Positions 1 to 11,489 of a DNA stretch of 64,000 nt are shown one piece after another. The notes under the pieces are model-generated. The model had not been told where the DNA came from and made no database searches. It saw nothing but the letters and a program-made list of their open reading frames with translations. Source of the stretch: Iris pallida (taxonomy: Eukaryota; Streptophyta; Magnoliopsida; Asparagales; Iridaceae); NCBI GenBank assembly GCA_029216955.1, contig JANAVB010023996.1, positions 15,290,490-15,354,489 of the forward strand, written 5' to 3'. How positions within the stretch are numbered: the first letter of the stretch is position 1; the number at the start of each line of letters is the position of its first letter. The position numbers and the translations under genes were made by a program.

Positions 1-1444
1 CCCCCCCAGGGTCTCCTCCTTCCGCCGCCCCCCTTTCGTGGCCGGCTCCGTCCATCGCGGCGGCGCCCAACCCCTTCCTCTCCCTCTCGTGGCCGTCTCA
101 GGCTAGTTTCTCGGCCCTCAGCCCCCCGCTCGGCACCACCTCAGCTTCTCCGGTGTCGGCGTCCCCCAACCCGTGGGCCATGGTGGCCTCGATCCCACAC
201 CCTTCGGCCAGGCCCCGCCTACGCTTCTTCCTCGTCGACGCTCTCTCCGGCGTCGGTGGTCACACCCCGTGGGCCACGGTGGCAGCGCAGCCTCCTACCT
301 CCACACACCTCTCCGGCCCCCGCGAGTGGACGTCGGCAAGCTCAGCCACCGCTCAGGCTCCCCAGACGTCACTCCGGTCCTTCTTCGCGATGGTGCCGCC
401 ACCGCTCGACCGCCTCCCGGTACGAGCTCAGGAGCTCCAGTAGCCGCCCGCCGGTCGTTGCCTCTAGGAGCTCAGCCAGCGTCCCCCCTCCACCTTCCTT
501 CTCCTCCCCCCTTGCCGGAGGCGCGCTCCCCTCTCGCGCGAGCTCCCCCCTCCCCCCTCCCCGACCGCGTCCCCCGTTCCCTCCTCTTCGCCCGGCGGCC
601 GTCCGCCTTTCCCCTCCCCCCGGAGGTCGAGCACCCGCCTCACCCTCCATCCGGCTGTGCCTCCCTTGTCGGGACTCGCTCCGTCGTAGCTTCCATCTTT
701 GATCGCCGCGTCGGGCGCCCCCACCTGGCGCTGGTCCCCCTCTAAGCCTGCCCGTTGCCGGACGCCGCTCCGGCACCGGCTTCCCCTCCACCTCCTCTCC
801 TCTTTCGGACCGGAGCCCTCGCCGATCCACGATTCCCCGCTCCGCTCCCGGCCTCTAGGCTCCACTCTCCTGGCCTCCCCCGATGGTGGTGGAGCCCCCC
901 TCCCTCCCGTGCTCCCTAGCCGGCTCCGCTTCCTCCCGCCGGCGTCCGGGTAGTCGAGCCGCCCCGTCTGGAACAGCGCGCATGGGGGAGGCCGAGGCTC
1001 CTCGAGCCGTGTGCCCCCCTCGGGCCGTGCCCCGCCTCGGGAACCGCCACCTCGTGGCTAGAGCCCCCACGTGGTCCCCCTAGGGCTCTGTGCCCAACCC
1101 AACCCCCCCTAACGTTCGGATGCTGGATTAAAATTTCGAATTTTGAATTTGGTTTGAAATTTTGAAATTTCACTTACAGTCTTTTCAAAATTTAGGGTTT
1201 TCGATATTTTGGAATTTTGAACCCTCTAAAAAAAAAAAAATTCCCCAGGGCATCGTGCCCACACTATCTCGACTGTTGACCCATTAGCATATGGTTGAAC
1301 TTCATTTTGCGATATTTCGTAATGTTTGTAATTTGCTGTTTTCTTTTTGTTCCTGATGCTCAGGGCCCTTTTGTCTTAGGCCCAGTACCCTTCTGTAATG
1401 CTCTTCATGAGCTCCTTTCTGCTTTCAATAAAATGTTCTTTTGT

Positions 1445-1446
<2 letters not shown>
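1..1446 (+). mobile_element. LINE-like retroposon remnant (3' end) with C-rich upstream part
   Basis: Bases 1-1080 are extremely C-rich and pyrimidine-biased, like the 5' part of the LINE ORF1 at 51539-53300. They give only Pro/Ser/Arg-rich low-complexity frames. After an AT-rich stretch with a 13-A run near 1230, the sequence ends in an AATAAA signal (1427-1432) within CTTTCAATAAAATGTTC and passes straight into (TA)n. The intact LINE at 58575-58617 ends in the same way (CTTTCAATAAAAGTTTTTG). I infer an internally deleted or rearranged LINE copy. No endonuclease or reverse transcriptase is visible. The left end lies outside the window. Confidence 0.45.
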
Positions 1447-1700
<254 letters not shown>

Positions 1701-2180
1701 TTTTTATGACACATACATATTTGTATATATATATACAGTATACATGACACCTATACACATGTATATAGAGATACACAAATTTAGTGAGCCACAAGGCTAG
1801 TGTCAAAGTGTCATGAAATAGAGTATGTGCACCATATGTGTTGGAGTCCAAAAAGTCCTAAATTGATCCCGTGTCCTAATATACATGACAACCTATTAGT
1901 ATCCACTTATGGACACTATGCGAGCCTCGTACACTATTCTCATGACCATTTAGCCTATGAAACAATATGACAAACACTTGGTGTGCCATCCTCGGATTTC
2001 TTTCGAAAGTGACACAAAACTCGTTCTAACTTTCAAATAGGGATTCATTAGTCTCAAAATCTTCCTATGGATAGTCATAATCCATGGGTGAGTTCCTAAT
2101 AGTGTCATGCATGAAAATAGTGCCTAAACTAAGACATATAACAAGTTTTACCTATTGGAAGATAGATTTCCAATGAAACT

Positions 2181-3338
2181 CACTACAAAAACTACTCATA
2201 TTTTGTAACGGTTCTAGTGCAACACATATATGGATGTTGCTGAAACTATAATTTGCAATAGTTACATAATGGTTGAAATAACCATTTCTAAACTAAATAT
2301 ATTTGCAATGGTTCGAGATTAACCATTTCCTAATACAATTTTTACAGCGGTTCATAAACGCTTGCTAAAAGTTTTTCTTTTTTTACAACGGTCAAGCAAC
2401 AGTTTTATGAAAGTGTTGTCAAAGTGAGTTGAATGGGCAACGGTTTAAGTATTTGTTACAAATTTATTGATATTTTACAACGATTACATAAAACCTTATA
2501 AAAAGGCTTATTGTTAGCAACAGTTGCACAACAATTTTTGCAATCTGTTGTGAGTGGGCTTATTATTTCTAATGATATTGCAATGATTTATGCTACTAGT
2601 TACATTTTTTTATTTAATAAAAATGTTTATGATAACCACTATCAAAAAAAATAAACAACTATTACAAAAATATTGACCCTCGCAACAGTTTGTTTATAGT
2701 CGTTGCAAATTCAATGTCCAATTTGAATTTTGTTTATACACAATAAATATTTAAGCATTAGAATTACCCGTATTAATTGATTCGTTCACTAACAAAAAAA
2801 TATTAGATAATTAAATTTAACATCGATCCAAAATCTTTAATTGATTAAAATGATATAAGTACATATATATTATATATAAGTATTTACATGCAAATGAGCC
2901 TGTAGCCTAGTGGTAGAGAGGAGGCATGTGATCTAGAAGGTCCGGAGTTCAAGCCCCATTGGTGGTAGAAAAAAGAACTTGATATTGACCGTTGCCTATT
3001 AAACGCTACAAGTTGTAACCGTTGTATGAAACATTTTAGGCAACAATTATCAACCATCGTGCATTAGTTAATATTTACAATGGTTTTTTAATCGTTGCCA
3101 AATATATTATTGATAACACAATATAACCGTTACGCATTAACGTGAGATACGTTGTATAATATGTTATTTCAAACTATTTATAGAAATGTTACAAAACCTC
3201 CAATAATCGTTGTAAGAGGAATCTGCAACGCTCAAATTTACAATGGTTCCAATAATTCTTGCAAATTGATTTACAACGGGTTATATTGTTTTTGCAATGG
3301 TTTTCGACCGTTGTAAGTTACCCTAGTTTCTTGTAGTG
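2181..3338. mobile_element. Non-autonomous CACTA (CMC/En-Spm) DNA transposon, complete
   Basis: The 1158-bp element starts with CACTACAAAAACTA and ends with TAGTTTCTTGTAGTG. The ends are inverted repeats of the CACTA type with one-base differences. It is flanked by the 3-bp duplication ACT (2178-2180 and 3339-3341), the size expected for this superfamily. The subterminal parts are full of short repeats around ACAACGGTT and AACCGTTG in both orientations, where CACTA transposases normally bind. It has no transposase frame, so it would need an autonomous relative. Confidence 0.9.
2889..2985 (+). mobile_element. tRNA-derived SINE-like segment inside the CACTA element
   Basis: A box-A match TAGCCTAGTGG (2903-2913) and a box-B-like AGTTCAAGCCC (2946-2956) lie 43 bases apart. 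A short A run (about 2969-2975) follows. The same box A and almost the same spacing occur in the SINE at 29794. No cloverleaf closes around the boxes, so this is not a tRNA gene. Confidence 0.5.
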
Positions 3339-3999
3339 ACTCTTAGGGATGGCTCAAGTGTCAAATGTGAACAATCTCCAAGCTTTTGGACTCCTCTTCC
3401 GTTGTTCCTTGGTCTCCAAGCTTCAAGCCTTATGGGATAAAGATTAGGGGAAGTTTTGAGGGATTTTGGAAGAGTTTTGATGGAGGAAAGTGTGGAAAAT
3501 GGTAGGGCTTGTAAAGTGCTCAACTAGGGTTTCTAGGAGGCTCAAATGAAATTAAAAGAATGAGAGAACCCTCTCCATATGGCTGCCATAAATGTTCCCT
3601 AAAACCCACTTTGAAATGTCCAAAACACCCCTCAAGTTGTCATGAACACTTAACTTAATATGTGGTAGTTTCTAGTCTAAGTGTTGGGTTAATTCTATTT
3701 CTAATCTTAACTCAACATGACATAAATGTGGCTAGCTGTGTTCAACCTAAAACTTAGGTCCAAGTGGTCATATATAGTCCATTATGTTAGAGTATGAGTT
3801 ATGTCATGCTAATTATCGGACTCTAGTTTAGTGTCTTGGCTAACCGGTTTACTAACACAAGTCTGACAATTAGGCTAGCCACTAACCGTATCAACTAACA
3901 CAAAAAAAAATACACACAATATTTCATAAATAAATATTTATATTATAATATAATTATGAAATGATAAAATTACCCCTCTCCTGGATTTAGGTAGTTACA

Positions 4000-4212
4000 C
4001 CATTTCTGGCCTTGCTATCGCCGGAGGATACCATCCCCCTCAAGGGTGCTCGATTTCATCCCTGGAGTCATTAGCTTGGTATAGTGGAGGATCAGCCAAT
4101 ACATCAGATAACAATATTATAACTCAATCCTCGCGAAGTCTCTATCCTTTTTGCGATGTAGCACTTTGGCTATAGAATCCAGTAGACCCTTCTGAATACT
4201 ACAGACCATTGC
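4000..4212 (-). other. Short unassigned stretch between LTR X and element G
   Basis: These 213 bases lie between the minus-strand start of LTR X and the start of element G. On the minus strand they include a purine run, TTGAGGGGGATGG, that could be part of a polypurine tract before X's 3' LTR. I infer the 3' end of X's internal region, cut by the insertion of G. There is no convincing reading frame. Confidence 0.35.
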
Positions 4213-5390
4213 TGTAACTACCTGAAAATCATATTACTAATTCTGGAAATTTATAAAATTTCTTTTTCAAAATTCATTTATGAATTTATTGTAATTTTCT
4301 AGCTCTAACTATTATTATTTAATAATTAGTGAACCTTTTAATAGTTAGGTTATTATTATTAATCTAATTCTTGTTAGACTAACAAGCCTTGGACTTGGAT
4401 TGTGAGCTACTCTAACATATTTAGCCTACCAAGTCTTGGGCTTGGATTGTTGGCATATGGCTTTCCAAGCGCTGGCTTTGGATGACTAGTTATTAATAAG
4501 TCATAATTAATGGATTAGTTAGCATTAGTTAGTGGTTAGTTATAGTTAGTTAATGGTTTCTACTATTATTCCTAGATCTATTACAAATTACATTAGTTCT
4601 ACAAAGGCTTGGTGTACTCTATTATTTACTATTTAATATTAGGGACTCTCCAATATTTTATTACATCATATTTCTAGCTTCTCAGCTAACAGCCACTGTT
4701 CAGCCATCATTCCGTCGTGTCGTCGTCGTACTCTATGGGCCGGACTCCAGCGAAGTATCACCTCCTCCGTGCCATCTCCTCTATGTTATTTCCCATTCTC
4801 TGTCTACCACCCCCGGCCGCCACCATTCTCCCATACCACCAGTCGTCCGCATCTCCACTACTACCTAGTACAGCCACAGGTCAAGATTCGACAAGCTGTC
4901 AAACTCGCCGTCGCTCGTCGCCGAGCCCCGCCTAGGTCCGACCAGATCTATTTTACATCTAGCCTCGACGACCCACGCGGATGCCAGATCTGGTCACCTA
5001 CGTTGGAAACCACCACTTCATCGTCGTCAACCATCAGATCCACCGGTCTAGACAATCCACCGGAGCATCCCACTCCTTTGCGCTTTGGACCCAGCATCGA
5101 CGACTATTAGCGGCTAGCGTTCCCTTGTGCGCATCTTCCAGGATTCGGTTGACCAACATCACCGAGCGGCGCCAACTACTATGCCTCTTTGTCAAGCTCT
5201 GGTAAGCCTTTCTCTTTTCTTCTTACTCTTCTTCTCTAGCTCTCTCTCTCTCTCTCTCTCTCTTTCGGAATTCTCCCCCTCTTCTTCACTCATTTTCTTT
5301 TTCCTCTTCTTCTTTTGTTCCTCTCACTCTGTGTCTATCATTTCTTTCTAAAAGGATAGCAATAAACTAGGCCTCAACCCAGTGAGTACT
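4213..5390 (+). mobile_element. Element G 5' LTR, first part
   Basis: Starts TGTAACTACCTGAAAATC. The first 450 bases are AT-rich. A more GC-rich, pyrimidine-biased island (about 4690-5200) follows and ends in CTG-GTAAGC at 5200-5206, a good 5' splice-site match. A CT-rich tract comes next. The LTR is broken at 5386-5390 (GTACT) by element A and resumes at 29653. The joined LTR would be about 2.9 kb. Small open frames in the island have no recognisable domain. Confidence 0.7.
5239..5264. repeat. (CT)n microsatellite
   Basis: About 12 CT units inside a longer pyrimidine-rich tract of the G LTR, just after the splice-donor-like motif. Confidence 0.9.
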
Positions 5391-5985
5391 TGTAACCTCC
5401 GTTAACCGAATTTTGGGAATTTTTTGAATTTTTGCATTTTTCATATTTCCAAAAGAAATTGGATCTTAAAAAAACGTGAATTTTAAATATGAAACATATT
5501 TCAAATCGTAACATGCTATCGGTATATTATTGGAACTTTCGTTTGAGAAAACTATATTTTATCCTAAATTATTTCTTGCCCATATTCTGGAAATCTCATA
5601 AGTTATAAATAATTGCTTTTTATAAAGAATAGGATTGTCAAATATTTTATAAATAAAAATGCTTTTGCTTTTATTTATATTATTTTAATAATTGTCGTAA
5701 CTTGTATGTTATAATATTTTCCTCATATTGGGTAGACCATTTCGATCATAGTTCTAGCATACCGAATTTGGACTCGGATTGTGGGCTAGGATTTCGAATT
5801 GAGTAGTAATGGGTAGTCGGTAGCTAAGTTGTAATTAGCTAGAATTTATTGACCAATTTAACTATGAGCTAAAAAAAATAAACAAATTGTTAGTGGTTAG
5901 CGTTGAATTAGTTGTTAGTGATTCCATTAATTTTTTTCTACTTATTATATTTTACAATCCTACCATTAGGTTTTCCACCTTACTC

Positions 5986-5993
5986 TATAAATA
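5986..5993 (+). promoter_or_regulatory. TATA box of element A 5' LTR
   Basis: CTCTATAAATATTGG, about 600 bases into the LTR and about 60 bases before the GC-rich island. The equivalent site in the other LTR (about 19909-19920) reads CCCAATAAATATTGG, so only the 5' copy keeps a good match. Confidence 0.6.
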
Positions 5994-6361
5994 TTGGATA
6001 ATTTCCAATATTTAACAAGATACTTTCCTAAAACATAGAATCACCTAGCAGCCACTACTTCCCCTTAGCCTCATTGCAGCCACCATATTTCGTGCTCTCC
6101 TCCTGACCCAACCACAGCCTCCTGCTCTCCTTCTCCTACTTCTGGCCAACTTGGCCGACGCCCGGCATTACTGCCACCACCACCACCTGCACCCCACTCT
6201 GGTCGCCTCTATGTCGACCACACTCCAGCACTCCTGCTCTACTCCGCCCACATCAAACACCACCACCACTAGCAACATTCACCAATCCTAGCTCGGTCAT
6301 CCGCCTCACACCCGACCCCTGGTACCACCATAGCCCATACCACAAAATCATCATCACCATT

Positions 6362-8896
6362 TGTCACGCCCCGATCCCGTAGGACCGATCGTCCTCGCTA
6401 AGGGCGTGATGCCGCGTGAGCCTAGATTAAGCTCACGTAAGGCAGGTTCCATAACGGCCGGTTACAGCGGCTTGCGACGGGGTCGTCGCACAGAAGTCCC
6501 AAACATAAACATTGAATAACAGTAGCATAAATTCAAAGCAAATCACAAGTCATTCAAACTGCTCTTTATTGATATTGAACCAAAGATTACAACGTGGCGT
6601 GAGGTCAATATTACAATCGCTTAAGCTCACTTTTCTCACAATTACAAGTTACTCAGCTTTTTCTCATCTCTCAATACAATTTGAGTAGTCCAGCGGAAGC
6701 TTCGGATAGGCAATGTCCATACATTATGTCCTGTATAAGTTCTGAGTCCATGCGGTCGTTTGCCTCGAAATGCCAAGGAACTCCGTACCTCGACGCATCC
6801 AAGCGAGCTTCGTGCCAATGAGCTTCTACCTGTGCCTGCATATGAAAATTGTGTGGGTGTCAGTACTCAACTATACTGGTGGAGTGAGCTCCTCGCCCAC
6901 CCATATAAAACCAATACGTTCATTTACTTTGTACAACGTAAGCCCTTTATGATTGTCTTTATATTCTTGCCTTATGGTCGATTTTAGGACATAGACGCCT
7001 AGGCTATTTGTGTCTCTAGACCATCATCGTGTTATCGCACCGATAACGTACTTATCGTTATGCCTTAGACCATTTTCGTACTTGCAACATCAATACACCG
7101 ACTCGAGCTTGTCTTTCGGCCTATACTTAGCGATGCAACGACATAGTCATTCTATACTCTATTCGTGCTTCAGTATAATCGAAGAAGTGCCTCCACACTT
7201 AGTCTTTCACCTATGCTCGTATCATAACAGCGTGGTCGTGTCATGACATATAGAGGTCATGCTTCGTAACTCATGATGCCTTAACCAACTTGCCTGACGG
7301 CCCTTCCTGACTTAACTTTGAAATGACTCAATTCGAATGCCAACAAACTCATTAGTCTTCCCACATCTCATGCCGAAGCATGTGCCTTGGCTATAGCCAA
7401 ATCTTAGACTTATTGACTGTGTTGCATACTAAGTAAATAATTTATAACCTACTCAAACCGGGCTCACACATCTTGACTCGCTTAAGGAATGCACGCGGAT
7501 AGTCGCTACTATGCCGACTTATCTATATGAAAGGGTCACCAGCAATGTCAGGCTATCTTGGAACTTAATTGGATAATACAGTATGTTCGTATATAACAAG
7601 GCACGATCTCGCCGAATTTCCCGTACTACCCGCTCTATAGCGAACCACTCGAGTCAGGTCGTACACCATTCAAAGGTCCCGTTGGCATATTCCTCCTAGG
7701 CCAGACCGGTCCTGTGGCCGCAGGCACCGTCTGAGGAACAAAACCATCCTTGTCGACAAGTTGTCCAATGACCAAGCAAGACTCAATTCAATTTACCATA
7801 TCCTTCCTTATTCATGATCGTGCTTTCCATATTCTATCGAGACTCCCAAGTAGCGGGATCGATCTCGACGAAAACCAGTCGCATGAACTTTCTATCGAGA
7901 CTCCCAAGTAGCGGGACCAATCTCGGCGACAACCAGTTGCGTGAACTTTCTAGCGAGACTCCCAAGTAGCGGGATCGATCTCAGCGACAACCAGTTGCGT
8001 TAACTTTTTATCCTTTTAAAACCCAAGGAACGACTACTGCGTTGTCTTCCAGCTTAACTTAGACCGAATATATGTTCTTAACCATGGCATACCTACCCTT
8101 GAACCTACCATGGCTCGTTCCTTAAACCAACTTGTTTTCTAAGTGACACTATCGCTCAGGTCATACTTTATATGATGAGCCTTGGGATCATGGGACTATG
8201 CGACATGACAACCGCAAAAAACATAGGACAGTGCTTGCTATGACTTTGATAGCGCAACAAAACTCTTGCCTAACTTAATCGTACAACAACTTAACCAGCG
8301 GGACGAGCAAGGGCTATGCCAAGCATTGTATTATAGAAACGTAAAGTGCACGCGTTCGACTTGAACAACCAAGTTCTTTGGGTGCCTAAACTTATGCCAC
8401 GAATCGTGCAACACAACTTAACCCGTGGGACGAGCAGAGGCTAGGCTAAACCTTGGACGATGGGACCGTGCATACTTTATTAAGTATTTATGCGGGAAAC
8501 ACCTATAACTTAGGCTAATTCATAACTTTATGGCGAAGACCGACTTTCCTTCTCCCAAGCCACAGGAAGAAGGACCGAGTGTCACTTTGAAAGCCATCGT
8601 ACAACATTTCTAAGCCGACAGGGGACATTTTCTATATTCTAACTTAATCGACCCAAGTTGGGATTATTTTCTTAGCTATGTGGATGTGTCTCTTTTATTA
8701 TCAAGCCTGCTTGTGCAGTTGAAAACTTATGTTTTATTAGTGCGAATGCCAAGCTAAGGCAAGTTCACCGAAGCCATCTACCTGGACAAGGAGTCACCTC
8801 GATCGAGCGGGTCTTCGAGCAGCTGCTATATGGCTAAGTTCGAATGCCATCGGCATTTTGATTCGTCTGATTGACTGAGCGGGACGGGGCATTACA
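6362..8896 (-). mobile_element. Element B 3' LTR (minus orientation)
   Basis: Plus strand TGTCACGCCCCGATCC to GGGGCATTACA. It aligns end to end with 11490-14026 with scattered substitutions. Three tandem 58-bp units lie at 7832-8005. Small open frames near 6760-7246 are not conserved in frame in the sister LTR and have no domain. Confidence 0.9.
7832..8005. repeat. Three tandem 58-bp hairpin-forming units in element B LTR
   Basis: Units start at 7832, 7890 and 7948. Each contains CGAGACTCCC, the loop AAGTAGC, then GGGA and TCTCG (or TCTCA), so an outer CGAGA/TCTCG and an inner TCCC/GGGA stem can form. The same triplet is in the sister LTR. Confidence 0.85.
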
Positions 8897-11489
8897 TTAT
8901 ACACCACTCAGAAAAAATTTCGTCTTCGAAACTAACTGAGTACACTTATTGACTTATAATTCGACTCATTATCTAGTGACTCTCGCATGCACTTCACCTC
9001 AATAAATATTCAAGTTTATGTCCAAACTAACGATCGTACTACTATCAATCTATCTTGAGACACGATTCCTAAATCCTTGATACCCTTCGTTCCTTTTGTC
9101 TTATTTGAATTCAATATATCATTTGGTTGGATCTTGAATATATTCCAAGTGTCCCCAAAATATATGCATTTCAGCCAAGTCTCATGATAGAGAATTCGTT
9201 ATTCTCAATCGAGTCAGATCGTGCACATATTCAGGCGTCCCTAAAATACATGCATTTCAATCGAGCCTCGTGAGTAGGGTTTTCCTCAAGTTGAATCATT
9301 CTATCCATCCATACCATTTTCCAATCCTACCTATCCTCCAAATCAATCATGCCAAAGTTATCTCTCCAAACATGGATGTCTCGTCTAACCGCTAGGCCAT
9401 CTCTTAAGGCTAAAGTCAATGTCAGGATTGGAATCATAGTTTCCTAACAATAATACCAACACTGACCCCAATTCTAGGGTCAAAACCAAAGTTGATAATA
9501 TGGAATTTTCTATCCAAGCTTGCATCACTCAGATTTCTAAACATCGAGCATAAATTTCTCCTATTCGTACTTGCAACTCTTAGTCTAAGGGGTCCAAGTC
9601 ATTCAGCAAAAATATCTTATCATAAGTTCATCCAACCAATTCCTCTGCATATCAATATCGCTCGTCCAACAAGCCATTCGTGTATTCTATCTCTTTTGAA
9701 CATGTTCGATATAATCCACCTATCCATCATTTTTGAGTCAAATATGCTACGACACGATGTGTTACTAAACCATAATTTTCATTTCATATTCCCTATGTCA
9801 TTCATCGTAATTTATGTAATCGTTCACAAGGTCGCCTAGCTTAACAATATGTCATGTCCCAATCTAACGCAAGTCCGATTATCTACGTGGGACATGAAAT
9901 CAACATGCATTCCCTCCAGGATAATCGTTCTTATCGGGGCGTAACTCTTGCTTGAGTCTAGACTAATTCGTTCACGATACGCAGATTGGACTACTCAATC
10001 CTTAAGTTTACTCAATCGTCATTCACAAGTCCAACCAATCCTCGAATTTACCTTCGCATCAAACCACAAGTCAAAGCAATCCAAATTGCCATGCCCTAAT
10101 CTTTCGAGTTAGATCATTCCTGCGACATAAATTACTATGTCAGCGCTTACACGGAACAATCGCCCCAAATCTGACGTGACGCATGTGCGAGGTTAGAGTT
10201 GCACTCGCACAAGACAAGATCGTCGATATTATGGTTATCTTCGAAGCAATCAAGACACAATCATTTTCATCCAAGCATTCATTCCAATGAAAATCCCAAG
10301 TATAGCATCCATCAAAATAATAATACTTTACATGATCGTCATTCCTCGAATCAGAGTACCCCCGAGTTATCGCATATCGATCTTTGATATGCCTCAATAC
10401 CATCGATGATATACGTAACCTGACAATTTTTATTTGCAACGAATTCCGAGTCATGCAAACGATGCTATCATCCGAATTAGATAATCTTCTCGACATTCAA
10501 GATCAAAATTCTCTGAACTAGTTACATGATCAACTCATTCAACCCAAAATCACGTATGTTCATTCGTCTATCTTAAGTCATCGAGCAACACATTTTCTCA
10601 AGTCGTATCGTTCTATGTTAACTCAATCATCGAGCAACATCTATTCAAATCCTTATAGTTATTCTTAATATTCGAATCATTTCGTGCATGCTATCATCCA
10701 ATCATGCTTACTTTTCGTATATAATTTATTTTGATTTCTTTGATCGAGTCATCCATTTGTACACCTAAACTTTTCCTCAATTCAAATTACCTACTCAATC
10801 ATTTCCACATTTCCTACTTACGCAATCACAATCCCGCGTGCGTCATTTCTAGTTGGTCTAAATCAACTAATTAAACATCAAGATTACATTTTACTCAACG
10901 ATACTCATCTAAGGCTTTACATACAAGCGACGCTTGCTGATAGACTCATTGGCACCCTGCATCCTCAGTCGATCAACATCCTCGAGGCTATACAATACAC
11001 CACTCAGGAATGAAGTCATTCGATCAATCCTTAAAAAATTTGAATCATAGCTGACTACTTCAAATTTTTGTTCGAGCCATTCCTCAAATTTCAAGCACGA
11101 TTCATTTGTATCGCATCGACGATACCATAGTTCAATGGCACACATATCGATAGTCATCCCGGATTCTATGAATCAAGTCAAACTCATTCACATTTTGATA
11201 TGATTCAAATTTTGTACTCGACTTCTCTAAGATCGACACAATTTTGGTGTATATGCCCAGCACGTCTTAGCCAACCATGCTTATTTAAACTTAACTTGTT
11301 CAACTAATCTTTTCTTCGTAATGCCTTTTTAAAATATTTAGACTTATTATATGGATATTCTGTAGGACATTTGAGAGAGAGCGCACCAACGATACTGATT
11401 TTGGGAAACAACATCAGAGTTTACGGAACATCAGAGTTAAAGAATTCAATTAAAGTTCAAGGACGTAGAGCCATGCTCTGATACCATTA
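8897..11489 (-). mobile_element. Element B internal region, non-coding
   Basis: 2.6 kb with no zinc knuckle, protease, integrase or reverse transcriptase motif in any frame. The longest minus-strand frame (10140-10496, 118 residues) has no recognisable family. At 8897-8930, read minus, CGAAGACGAAATTTTTTCTGAGTGG precedes the 3' LTR in place of the usual purine tract. The other end carries the primer site. Confidence 0.8.
11475..11486 (-). promoter_or_regulatory. Primer-binding site of element B (initiator tRNA-Met type)
   Basis: Minus strand TGGTATCAGAGC, three bases inside the end of the 5' LTR. It is the standard plant LTR-element site complementary to the 3' end of initiator tRNA-Met, and it fixes the orientation. 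Confidence 0.9.

Noticed and set aside
153..1083. Many long open frames on both strands in the first kilobase
   Set aside because: C-rich DNA with few stop codons. Low-complexity translation in every frame and no domain.
7832..8005. Regular direct repeats that might suggest a CRISPR-like array
   Set aside because: Plant LTR context, units abut without unique spacers, and the same triplet is in the sister LTR.
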